Positions 57,662-64,000 of a stretch of 64,000 nucleotides of DNA are shown here, piece after piece. Below the pieces are notes generated by a model. That model searched no databases, was not told the DNA's origin, and was given only the letters and a program-made list of their open reading frames with translations. The stretch lies in assembly GCF_003148685.1 (NCBI RefSeq), contig NZ_QGGR01000020.1:62001-126000 (forward strand). Direction: 5' to 3'. The stretch comes from Actinoplanes xinjiangensis. GTDB lineage: Bacteria > Actinomycetota > Actinomycetes > Mycobacteriales > Micromonosporaceae. Position 1 is the first letter of the stretch. Every line of letters starts with the position of its first letter. A program made the translations under genes and the position numbers.

Positions 57662-57681
57662 AGGGTGGGGTGGGCGACTTG

Positions 57682-57687
57682 TACGGT
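57682..57687 (+). promoter_or_regulatory. -10 element of the phosphotransferase gene (leaderless)
   Basis: TACGGT six bases before GTG 57694, which decides this start over the upstream GTG 57670. Confidence 0.55.
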
Positions 57688-57693
57688 CGGGTG

Positions 57694-58239
57694 GTGCCGG
57701 GTCGGATCATTGTGCTCAACGGGGCGTCGAGTTCGGGTAAGAGCAGTGTGGGGCGGGCGATGTTGGGGTTGCTGGCCGATCCGTGGTTCCTGTTCCCGGT
57801 GGATGATCTCGGGGCGATGCGGTCGACGGTGCACACGCGGGTTCTCGACGATGCGGGGATCGCGGCGATGCTGACGCGGACGCGGCGGGGCTATCACCGG
57901 GCGGTGGCGGGGCTGGCGTCGGCCGGCAATGACGTGATCATGGACTATCCGCTGAGCGAGGCGTGGCGGCTGGCGGACCTGCTCGACGTCCTGCGCGGGT
58001 TCGATGTGACGCTGGTCGAGGTGCGGTGTTCGCCGCGGGAGCTGGCGCGGCGGGAACGGGCGCGCGGTGACCGGCCGGTGGGGCTGGCGGTGTCGCAGAC
58101 GCTCGTCTACGAGCACGGTGACCGGGACATCGTGATCGATACGACGCGGACCGGTGCGCTGGATGGTGCGCGGCAGGTCGTGGCGGCGCTGGACACGGTG
58201 GCGGTGCCGAAGGCGTTCGAGCGGTTGCGTCAGAGGTGA
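57694..58239 (+). CDS. Chloramphenicol-phosphotransferase-like kinase
   Basis: The 181-residue product starts at GTG 57694. Walker A is LNGASSSGKSSVGRAM (residues 8-23). Asp37 in FLFPVDDLG falls at the position of the catalytic base known for chloramphenicol phosphotransferase. RCSPRELARRERARGDRPVGLA is the lid region with its arginines. Length is normal (about 178). It may phosphorylate chloramphenicol or another hydroxylated small molecule. Confidence 0.85.
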   Translation: MPGRIIVLNGASSSGKSSVGRAMLGLLADPWFLFPVDDLGAMRSTVHTRVLDDAGIAAMLTRTRRGYHRAVAGLASAGNDVIMDYPLSEAWRLADLLDVLRGFDVTLVEVRCSPRELARRERARGDRPVGLAVSQTLVYEHGDRDIVIDTTRTGALDGARQVVAALDTVAVPKAFERLRQR

Positions 58240-58787
58240 AGGGTCCACCCGTGGTGGTGGGTCAGGCGGGTGACCGTCAGTGGGGCGATGGCGAGGCGGT
58301 GGGCGTTGCCGGGTGGCAGGTCCAGGGCGGCGGCGGCGATGAGGCGGATGACGAGGGGGTGGGCGATGGCCGTACCCCTGGTGGTGGTCTGTCGTTGCAG
58401 CCATGCGGCGAGCCGGGCGCCGGCGGTGAGCAGGGATTCGCCGCCGTGGGGTGCGGCTGCCGGGTCGGTGAGGAATTGTTGCAGGCCGTCGGGGTCGACC
58501 TGGTCGAGGGTGCGGCCGGTCCAGGTGGCGAAGTCGGGTCCGGCCAGGGCCGGGGTTTCGGCGATGCCGGGGGCGCCGAGCAGTTCGGCGGTCTGCCGGG
58601 GGGCGTGGCCGGGTGCGACGAGCCATGGTCCGTCGTCGGGGGGGAACAGGCGGGCCTGGAGGGTGGGGGAGTCGCGGAGGGCGCGGGTGGCGTTGCGGCC
58701 GGCTTCGTCGAGGGGGTCGTCGCCGCCGAACACGGCCCGCCGTAGGGCGGGGGTGTGTCCGGCGGCGATCAGCCGTAGCGCGTTCAC
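58230..58787 (-). CDS. Histidine-phosphatase-fold protein of the cbt operon
   Basis: The 185-residue product starts at GTG 58787, overlapping the cbtA stop (GTGA). The start of the phosphatase fold reads ALRLIAAGHTPALRRAVFGG: the phospho-acceptor His is kept but the usual RHG Arg is replaced. The second active-site His is in GTAIAHPLVIRLIAAAAL. The end is TVTRLTHHHGWTLHL, rich in His. It is the third gene under the cobalamin riboswitch, so a role in cobalamin or cobalt handling (CobC-like or metal binding) is plausible. Confidence 0.78.
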   Translation of the reverse strand: MNALRLIAAGHTPALRRAVFGGDDPLDEAGRNATRALRDSPTLQARLFPPDDGPWLVAPGHAPRQTAELLGAPGIAETPALAGPDFATWTGRTLDQVDPDGLQQFLTDPAAAPHGGESLLTAGARLAAWLQRQTTTRGTAIAHPLVIRLIAAAALDLPPGNAHRLAIAPLTVTRLTHHHGWTLHL

Positions 58788-59536
58788 GCGGTGGTGACGG
58801 GCTCCGTGGCGGTCTGCCGGTGGCCGGTGGTGAGGCGGCTGAGCAGGCCGGCGAAGGTCAGGCCCAGGGCGGTCCACAGGACGGTCTGGGTGCCCAGTGA
58901 CGAGATCCGGAAGTCCCACAGCAGGGTGGCCGGGAAGTCGGCGGGGACTTCCCGGAACGTCGGCAGCAGCGTGTAGGCGATCGTGACGACGATCAGGAAC
59001 GCGGCGGTGCCGGCGGCGGCGCGGCGCCACTGGTGTGACTGGGTGCGGGCGGCGAGGACACCGGCCCAGACCGCGACCAGGCCCAGGACGACGACGGCCA
59101 GCCAGGCGTACGTGCGCTGGTCGATGGTGTCGGGGTTGCCGACGGCCGGTGGGTTCGGTGGGTATTTCAGGAACGGCACCAGCACGATGCCGGTCAGGGC
59201 GGCGCCGGCGAGCCCGAACGCGGCCTGGGTGTCGCTGCCGGTACGCAGGTGGCGGCGCAGGACGGTGTAGGCGGTGGCGAGGATGCCGCCGAACGCGACG
59301 CCCATGAGGGCGGTGGCCAGCAGCAGGCCGGCGGTGCTCTGCACGTCACGGTCGACGAGTGGGTCGTCGGTGGTCTCGCCGGCGGGTGCCGCGGCCTCTT
59401 CGATGGCGATGGCCGCGTTGATGTGCGGTTCACCGACCAGGTAGGCGAAGCCGCCGGCGAGCAGGCCGGCGGCGAGGCCGGCCAGCAGGCCGCGGAGCAG
59501 GAGCTGGATGTAGCCGGGCCGGTGGTTCAGTGGCAC
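58784..59536 (-). CDS. cbtA: Cobalt transporter subunit CbtA
   Basis: The 250-residue product starts at GTG 59536, inside the last codons of cbtB. It has the CbtA opening LLLRGLLAGLAAGLLAGGFAYLVGEP, a short loop with paired Glu (IAIEEAAA), and further helices around LLLATALMGVAFGGILA, LTGIVLVPFLKYPPNPPAVG and VLWTALGLTFAGLL. The KYPPNPPAVG segment is characteristic. With CbtB it forms a probable cobalt uptake system under cobalamin control. Confidence 0.92.
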   Translation of the reverse strand: MPLNHRPGYIQLLLRGLLAGLAAGLLAGGFAYLVGEPHINAAIAIEEAAAPAGETTDDPLVDRDVQSTAGLLLATALMGVAFGGILATAYTVLRRHLRTGSDTQAAFGLAGAALTGIVLVPFLKYPPNPPAVGNPDTIDQRTYAWLAVVVLGLVAVWAGVLAARTQSHQWRRAAAGTAAFLIVVTIAYTLLPTFREVPADFPATLLWDFRISSLGTQTVLWTALGLTFAGLLSRLTTGHRQTATEPVTTA

Positions 59537-59721
59537 GGGACACCGAGCAGGTGACGGCCGTCGTGCATGAGTTCGTGCAGGTACATGCCGCTCTGGGAGA
59601 GGGCGCCCTGGTCGAAGGCGACGAGGTAGGCCAGCAGGAGCATGAGGCCGGTGAAGCCGGCGGCGGTGGCGAGGAGCTTGCCGGAGACCGCGGGCGTGGT
59701 GAGGGTCTGTGCCTTGGGCAT
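59527..59721 (-). CDS. cbtB: Cobalt transporter subunit CbtB
   Basis: The 64-residue product has one membrane helix (about 18-36, AGFTGLMLLLAYLVAF). The metal-binding C-terminus MYLHELMHDGRHLLGVPCH has four His and a terminal Cys-His, typical of CbtB. The gene lies directly behind the cobalamin riboswitch and is read from ATG 59721 with ggagg upstream. Confidence 0.93.
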   Translation of the reverse strand: MPKAQTLTTPAVSGKLLATAAGFTGLMLLLAYLVAFDQGALSQSGMYLHELMHDGRHLLGVPCH

Positions 59722-59767
59722 GGTGGAGTGTTCCTCCTACGGGATGACGCGTCCCGATCGATGGGGC

Positions 59768-59880
59768 CTGCGGCACGTGAGCGTCCTGACTCACCGGCCC
59801 CCTGGCTGGGGGCCCGTTCACAGTGGCGCGACCGCACCGGACTCTCACCGGTTTCCCTCACACACCGCAGATTGGCTGTT
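59768..59880 (-). ncRNA. Cobalamin riboswitch
   Basis: The minus strand shows the conserved parts in order. The P1 arm is CTGCGG (59875-59880) pairing with CCGCAG (59768-59773). It is followed by GGGAAACCGGTGAGAGTCCGG, then GCGCCACTGTGA and the B12 box GTCAGGACGC (59781-59790). It ends 46 bases before cbtB. Bound cobalamin should shut off cbtB-cbtA-phosphatase expression, limiting cobalt uptake when the cofactor is abundant. Confidence 0.95.
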
Positions 59881-59965
59881 CTCAACCTAACGGCCGGGGT
59901 ACCGGTGGCACAACCGGGCACCGGTAGCATCCACGCCGGTCACTGTGGTGCGGGGGTGGTGTTCG

Positions 59966-61147
59966 GTGCGGGTGTTCGCGGCGGTCGTGGTGGGTGTGCT
60001 GGCCGGGGCGGTGGCGCCGGTGGGTGCGGCGGTGGCGGCGCCGTGTCTGGGTGCGGGTGCTGCGGCCTCGGGTGTGCCGGCCGAGCTGCGGGCGTATGCG
60101 CCGGCGCGGCTGGCGGGTCTGGCGACCGGTGTCGGGGTGCGGGTGGCGGTGATCGACTCCGGGGTGGATGTGCGTAATCCGCAGCTCAAGGGTCAGGTGG
60201 CGGCGGGCCGGGATCTGTTGCACGGTGCTGCGGACGGCCGGCGTGACTGTGTGGGGCACGGTACGGCGGTCGCCGGGATCATCGCGGGCCGCCCGGCCGG
60301 GGTGGGTGGGGTGCAGGGCTTGGCGCCGGGGGCGACGATCATCCCGGTGCGGGTCAGTGAGGACACCGATGCCGACGGCCGGCAGCAGACGCGGTCGCGG
60401 TCGAGTGCCGATGCGTTCGCGGCCGCGATCACGTGGGCGGCGGGGCCGGCGAACGCCGACGTGATCAACATCTCGCTGGTGATGCCGGATCCGGATCCGG
60501 CGGTGCGCGACGCGGTGGCGGCGGCGGTGCGTTCGGGGGTGGTCGTGGTCGCGGCGGCCGGTAACGGCGGCGCCGAGGCGGGAGTGGCGTATCCGGCCGG
60601 GTTCCCGGGGGTGGTCGGGGTGGGTGCGGTCACGCCGGACGGGGTGCTGGCCGACTATTCGCAGCCGGGCCCGCATGTGGACATCGCGGCGTTCGGTGAT
60701 CAGGTGACCGCGCTGGCGCCGGTGCGGGGGCACCGGGCGGTGCAGGGGACCAGTTTCGCGGCGCCGTTCGTGTCGGCGACGGCGGCGCTGCTGCGGGAGC
60801 GGTTCCCGGCCGACAGTGGTGCGCAGATCGTGGCCCGGTTGCTGCGGTCGGCGGATCCGGCGCCCGGTGGGGTCCGCAGTGCCCGGTACGGGGCGGGTCT
60901 GTTGAATCCGTATCGGGCGTTGACGGAGGAGGCGGGGCCGGTGGTGGCCGCGGCACCGGCGGTGTCGGCGGTGCCGGTGGCGGTGGCCGGGCGGGGGCCG
61001 GCGTGGGAGCGGGCCGGGGTGTTCGCCGCCGGTGGTGCCGGGCTGGCGGTGGTGGCGGGTCTGGTGGCCGCGGTGGCGGCGCGGGGCCGCAGGCGGGGCT
61101 GGCGGGCTGCCCACGACACCCCTGGTCATGATCAAATGCCGGGATGA
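59966..61147 (+). CDS. Mycosin-like membrane-anchored subtilisin protease
   Basis: The product (393 residues from GTG 59966) has signal peptide 1-26 (FAAVVVGVLAGAVAPVGAAVAA). The catalytic triad is VAVIDSGVD, VGHGTAVAGIIAG and VQGTSFAAPFVSATAALL. A C-terminal membrane helix (about 350-375, AGVFAAGGAGLAVVAGLVAAVAA) precedes a basic tail. This layout is that of MycP proteases of type VII secretion, but no EccB/C/D/E or WXG100 gene is in the window. It overlaps the SUFU-domain gene (ATGA). Confidence 0.88.
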   Translation: MRVFAAVVVGVLAGAVAPVGAAVAAPCLGAGAAASGVPAELRAYAPARLAGLATGVGVRVAVIDSGVDVRNPQLKGQVAAGRDLLHGAADGRRDCVGHGTAVAGIIAGRPAGVGGVQGLAPGATIIPVRVSEDTDADGRQQTRSRSSADAFAAAITWAAGPANADVINISLVMPDPDPAVRDAVAAAVRSGVVVVAAAGNGGAEAGVAYPAGFPGVVGVGAVTPDGVLADYSQPGPHVDIAAFGDQVTALAPVRGHRAVQGTSFAAPFVSATAALLRERFPADSGAQIVARLLRSADPAPGGVRSARYGAGLLNPYRALTEEAGPVVAAAPAVSAVPVAVAGRGPAWERAGVFAAGGAGLAVVAGLVAAVAARGRRRGWRAAHDTPGHDQMPG

Positions 61148-61632
61148 TGTGGGACACCGTCACCGACGCCCTGAGCCGCCTCTACCCCCGGGCGCAGCCG
61201 TGGCACGTGACCTATCCGGCTGAGGGGTTCGCGTTGTCGGCGGCGTCGGCGTATCCGGCGCACGGGCACTGGCATTTCGTGTCGTACGGGCTGGGTGAAC
61301 GACACGGGTTCGAGTTGACCGTCCGGGTGGCGCGCGGCGCGGAGCAGCAGCCGCCACAGTGGCCGTTCCTGTTGCTCAATCAGGTCGCCGGGTTGGCGGT
61401 CGCCGCGGTGGAGCCGTTCGAGGAGGGGCAGTGGGCCGATCTGGGGGCGCCGATCACCGGGTATCCGCACACCGACGGTCCGCCGACCGGGCTGAGCGTG
61501 GTGATCCTGGCCGGTGACCCGGAACTGGGTGACCGGTTCCTGCAACTGGTCGGGGTGACGGCCGCGGAGGCGCTGGCCGGTGAGGTCGACAGCGATGATC
61601 CGCTGCTGGTGACCGACGTGTCGCGGGCCTGA
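61144..61632 (+). CDS. Suppressor-of-fused-domain protein
   Basis: The 162-residue product starts at ATG 61144 within the protease stop. It has the SUFU-type pattern: HWHFVSYGLGERHGFELTVR, PQWPFLLLNQVAGLAVAAVE, GLSVVILAGDPELG and FLQLVGVTAAEALAG. Bacterial SUFU proteins often act as immunity or partner proteins near toxins and secretion genes. Coupling to a mycosin-like protease is notable. Confidence 0.82.
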   Translation: MMWDTVTDALSRLYPRAQPWHVTYPAEGFALSAASAYPAHGHWHFVSYGLGERHGFELTVRVARGAEQQPPQWPFLLLNQVAGLAVAAVEPFEEGQWADLGAPITGYPHTDGPPTGLSVVILAGDPELGDRFLQLVGVTAAEALAGEVDSDDPLLVTDVSRA

Positions 61633-61685
61633 ACCGGGGGTCACCCGTGCGGCGACGGTGCTGGCCTACGACGGGGCCGGGTCCC

Positions 61686-61691
61686 TAGGGT
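61686..61691 (+). promoter_or_regulatory. -10 element of the TIGR03086-like gene (leaderless)
   Basis: TAGGGT six bases before ATG 61698. Confidence 0.6.
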
Positions 61692-61697
61692 GGACGG

Positions 61698-62267
61698 ATG
61701 TCCACCGAGATCAGTGACCTCCTCGAACGCGCGGTGCCGCCGGTCACCGGCCTGGTCGCCGGGGTCCGTGACGAGCAGCTGCCGCAGGCCACGCCGTGCG
61801 CCGCATTCCAGGTCCGGGATCTGCTCAACCACCTGTTCCAGGTGACCCGCAATTTCCGGCTGCTCGCCGGCCGCGAACAGGTCGACTGGAGTGTCACCCC
61901 GGACGCGGTCACCGGCGACTGGCGGCAGACGTTCGCCGGTGACGCCCGCACCATGATCGCGGCGTGGTCGGATCCGCAGGTCCTCGACGGGGTCTCCCCG
62001 GGGATGGGGCTGCCGCAGCGGACCCTGGGGCTGATGATGGTCGTCGACATGGTCGTGCACGGCTGGGACCTGGCGCAGGCGACCGGGCAGCCGTATCAGG
62101 TCGACGAGGCGCTGCTGGCGGCGGCGGCCGAGTTCCTGGACACCATGGGCGACATGGGCCGCACGATGGGCGCGTTCGGCCCGGAGATCACGGTCGCCGC
62201 CGGTACCGGCCGGTTGGGGCGGCTGCTGGCGCGCACCGGCCGGGATCCGCTGTGGCGGCCGGTCTGA
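61698..62267 (+). CDS. TIGR03086-like DinB-fold metal-binding protein
   Basis: The 189-residue product matches the actinobacterial DinB/mycothiol-dependent group: LPQATPCAAFQVRDLLNHLF with the first His ligand, MMVVDMVVHGWDLAQATGQP with the second (VHGWDLA motif), and ALLAAAAEFLDTM near the end. It probably binds a divalent metal. It overlaps the next gene by one base (TGATG). Confidence 0.86.
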   Translation: MSTEISDLLERAVPPVTGLVAGVRDEQLPQATPCAAFQVRDLLNHLFQVTRNFRLLAGREQVDWSVTPDAVTGDWRQTFAGDARTMIAAWSDPQVLDGVSPGMGLPQRTLGLMMVVDMVVHGWDLAQATGQPYQVDEALLAAAAEFLDTMGDMGRTMGAFGPEITVAAGTGRLGRLLARTGRDPLWRPV

Positions 62268-63043
62268 TGCGGCTGCTGATCCTCGGGGGAACCGGTGGGC
62301 TGGGCCGGGAACTGGCCCGCCGCGGTGGTCCGCACGTCATGGCGGCGGGCAGCCGCGACGCGGACCTGCGCGATCCGGTCCAGGTCCGGTCGCTGGTACG
62401 GCGGGTGCGCCCGGATGTGATCGTCAACGCGGCGTACCGGCAGGACGACTGGGCGGTCACCGCGGACGGGGCCGCGCATGTGGCGCTGGCTGCCGTGTCG
62501 TCCGGGGCCAGGCTGGTGCACGTGTCCAGCGATGCGGTGTTCTCCGGGGCGTCCGGCCGCTACGACGAGAGCTGTCCGCCGGTCCCGGCGACGATGTACG
62601 GGGCGGCGAAGGCGGCCGCCGAGACGGCGGTGCGGGCGGTGGATCCGGGTGCGGTGATCGCGCGTACGTCGCTGATCGTCGGCGGCCCGCAGACGGTGAT
62701 CGTCGCCCGCGTCCACGCCGGAGGGGTGTTCTTCACCGACGACGTCCGCTGCCCCGTCCACGTCAGTGATCTGGCCGCCGCGTTGCTGGAACTCGCGGTG
62801 TCCGGCCGGGCCGGGGTGCACCATGTGGCCGGCGCCGACGCGGTGAGCCGCTACGAGCTGGCGCGGTTGATCGCCGGCCGCGACGGGCTGGACGTCTCGA
62901 CGGTGACGGCCGGGACCCGGGCGGGTGCCGGGTTGACCGGCGCCGCCGACGTGCGCCTGGACAGTACCGCCACCCAGGCGGTGCTGAACGTGGTGTTGCG
63001 CGGCGCGCGGAGCTTCCTCAGCCCCGCCAGCGGGCGGGGGTGA
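62267..63043 (+). CDS. RmlD-like NAD(P)-dependent reductase
   Basis: The 258-residue product is an extended SDR: LLILGGTGGLGRELARRGG (Rossmann), DVIVNAAYRQDD, LVHVSSDAVFSGASGRYDES and the catalytic YGAAKAAAE (Tyr and Lys spaced by three). It then has IARTSLIVGG and the C-terminal CPVHVSDLAAALLELA. This resembles dTDP-4-dehydrorhamnose reductase, though no other rml gene is present. The last 26 bases overlap the AraC gene. Confidence 0.86.
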   Translation: MRLLILGGTGGLGRELARRGGPHVMAAGSRDADLRDPVQVRSLVRRVRPDVIVNAAYRQDDWAVTADGAAHVALAAVSSGARLVHVSSDAVFSGASGRYDESCPPVPATMYGAAKAAAETAVRAVDPGAVIARTSLIVGGPQTVIVARVHAGGVFFTDDVRCPVHVSDLAAALLELAVSGRAGVHHVAGADAVSRYELARLIAGRDGLDVSTVTAGTRAGAGLTGAADVRLDSTATQAVLNVVLRGARSFLSPASGRG

Positions 63044-63878
63044 GGCCGTACTCGCTGCGGAACCGTTTGATGAAGTAGGAGGCGTCGGGATAGCCGCAGC
63101 GGCGGGCCACCGTCGCGACCGGCAGGTCGGTGTCCGACAGCAACCGGCACGCCTCCTGCAGACGCCGTTGGGTGATCCACTGCTGCACCGTCCGGCCGGT
63201 CCGGCGGCGTACCACAGTGGTCAGGTGACCCGGTGTCAACGCGACCGCGGCGGCGACATCGGCCAGCGACAACACGCCACGGAACCGGTCCTCGATGACG
63301 TCGAGGACCGCGGCGAGCAGCGGCTCGTCGGGGGAGCGGGCCGACAGGCGGCCCGCCGCCACCAGCAGCAACGTCACGTGGGCCAGCGCGGCCTGGGGAT
63401 AGCCGTCGCGGCGGGCCGACAGTTCGGCGTCGAGGTCGGCGAAGCGGCGCAGCCAGTCGTCGCGGTCCGCGGCCGGGACGTGCAGCCGCTGCGCCCGGTC
63501 GGCGCCACTGGCGAACGGGAACAGCAGCGGATGCGAGCGCCACGACACCGACGCCGACCGGACCACGTCGGCCGGGAACCACACCACCCACCCGTCGACC
63601 GGTCTCGCCTCGACCGCCACCACCTGTCCCGGTGCCAGCACGAACAGGTCACCGTCGGACACCGTCCACGGGCGGTCGTCGATGGTCACGGTCACCTGTG
63701 CCCGGTGTGCGTAGAACAGCACCAGGAAGTCGTGGGCGTGGCTGCCGCCGTGAACCGGATGGCCGGGCAGCCGGGCCACCGCGATCGACGGGTGGCCCGG
63801 CTGCCGGGGGAACCCCACCAGCGGAACCGAGGATCGTCGCATCATGGCCGAGGATTCACCATAGGGGCCGGTCGGCAT
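63018..63878 (-). CDS. AraC-family transcriptional regulator
   Basis: The 286-residue product is read from ATG 63878 seven bases after TAGCAT. The N-terminal cupin includes HPVHGGSHAHDFLVLFYAHR and DGDLFVLAPGQVVAVEA. The C-terminal double helix-turn-helix reads LSLADVAAAVALTPGHLTTV and PVATVARRCGYPDASYFIKRF. It likely controls the divergent methyltransferase gene at the window edge in response to a small ligand. Confidence 0.92.
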   Translation of the reverse strand: MPTGPYGESSAMMRRSSVPLVGFPRQPGHPSIAVARLPGHPVHGGSHAHDFLVLFYAHRAQVTVTIDDRPWTVSDGDLFVLAPGQVVAVEARPVDGWVVWFPADVVRSASVSWRSHPLLFPFASGADRAQRLHVPAADRDDWLRRFADLDAELSARRDGYPQAALAHVTLLLVAAGRLSARSPDEPLLAAVLDVIEDRFRGVLSLADVAAAVALTPGHLTTVVRRRTGRTVQQWITQRRLQEACRLLSDTDLPVATVARRCGYPDASYFIKRFRSEYGLTPARWRG

Positions 63879-63885
63879 GGGGCTG

Positions 63886-63891
63886 ATGCTA
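63886..63891 (-). promoter_or_regulatory. -10 element of the AraC gene (leaderless)
   Basis: TAGCAT on the minus strand seven bases before ATG 63878. The same bases read GATGCT/ATGCTA on the plus strand, six bases before ATG 63897, so the divergent promoters overlap. Confidence 0.5.
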
Positions 63892-63896
63892 GAGAC

Positions 63897-64000
63897 ATGA
63901 CCAAACTTCGTCATACCCCCGACGGTGACTATCTGCCCGGGATGGGCCGGCACTGGCTGATGCCGCTCTACGACCCGCTCAGCCGGCTGCTCGGTGCGGG
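63897..64000 (+). CDS. Start of a probable methyltransferase gene (cut by window edge)
   Basis: From ATG 63897 the first 34 codons include GDYLPGMGRHWLMPLYDPLS and RLLG, the usual opening of a class I SAM methyltransferase (motif I would follow outside the window). It is divergent from the AraC regulator with only 18 bases between starts. Confidence 0.6.
   Translation, partial: MTKLRHTPDGDYLPGMGRHWLMPLYDPLSRLLGA

Noticed and set aside
57322..58626. Long minus-strand open frame across the GNAT and phosphotransferase genes
   Set aside because: Arg/Pro-rich composition without any motif; it is explained by codon bias of the real genes.
1..64000. tRNA, rRNA or insertion-sequence genes
   Set aside because: No tRNA cloverleaf, rRNA-like sequence, transposase motif or long terminal inverted repeats were noticed on either strand, although only by eye.

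Overview
The window is very GC-rich DNA with almost every third codon position G or C, frequent GTG/TTG starts and 4-base ATGA/GTGA overlaps between genes. Many genes have no ribosome binding site but a TANNNT hexamer 6-7 bases before the start, the usual leaderless arrangement of actinobacteria. Gene content (mycosin-type protease, maleylpyruvate-isomerase/DinB-fold proteins, GPP34, DUF4253, deazaflavin-type nitroreductase, cobalamin-controlled cbtBA, many ECF/TetR regulators) points to a filamentous actinomycete. A member of the Micromonosporaceae (Actinoplanes-like) is my best guess, but this is inference. No rRNA, tRNA, CRISPR array, insertion sequence or intact prophage was seen.

Layout. 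0-6 kb: an EcsC-like protein, a lipoprotein, a Baeyer-Villiger-type flavin monooxygenase with a TetR regulator, an orphan histidine kinase and a zinc-ribbon protein. 6-11.7 kb: GPP34, a DUF418 membrane protein joined to a NarL-type two-component system, DUF4253, and a broken gene coupled to it. 11.7-20.5 kb: single metabolic and unknown genes (beta-propeller, GNAT, MoeA, NmrA-like, EamA, SnoaL-like, DinB-fold, VOC, a 574-residue unknown). 20.5-28.9 kb: small membrane proteins, a sulfotransferase, a DrrAB-type ABC exporter with a divergent TetR gene and lipoprotein, a methyltransferase and a GNAT. 29-36 kb: an ankyrin/beta-propeller fusion; a LexA-like repressor facing an ECF sigma factor; and a four-gene operon of ECF sigma, zinc anti-sigma, ABC ATPase and ABC permease.

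36-49 kb: a Rox-like FAD monooxygenase preceded by a 17-codon leader peptide and a hairpin; a secreted tripeptidyl-aminopeptidase-like hydrolase; LysR/EamA; kinase and methyltransferase genes; and an MFS exporter with a TetR gene and a near-perfect operator. 49.2-53 kb is a decay zone: two copies of a short hairpin repeat bracket broken gene fragments. 53-57 kb: a nitroreductase-hemerythrin fusion and a TetR/SDR/aldo-keto reductase unit with a paired operator. 57-64 kb: a phosphotransferase, a cobalamin riboswitch driving cbtB-cbtA-phosphatase, a mycosin-like protease with a SUFU-domain gene, a DinB-fold/RmlD pair, an AraC regulator and the start of a methyltransferase cut by the window edge.

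Most genes act singly or in two- to four-gene coupled units, and many are regulator-plus-exporter or regulator-plus-oxidoreductase pairs suited to coping with antibiotics and other xenobiotics. All functions are read from sequence motifs by eye; no database search was run.
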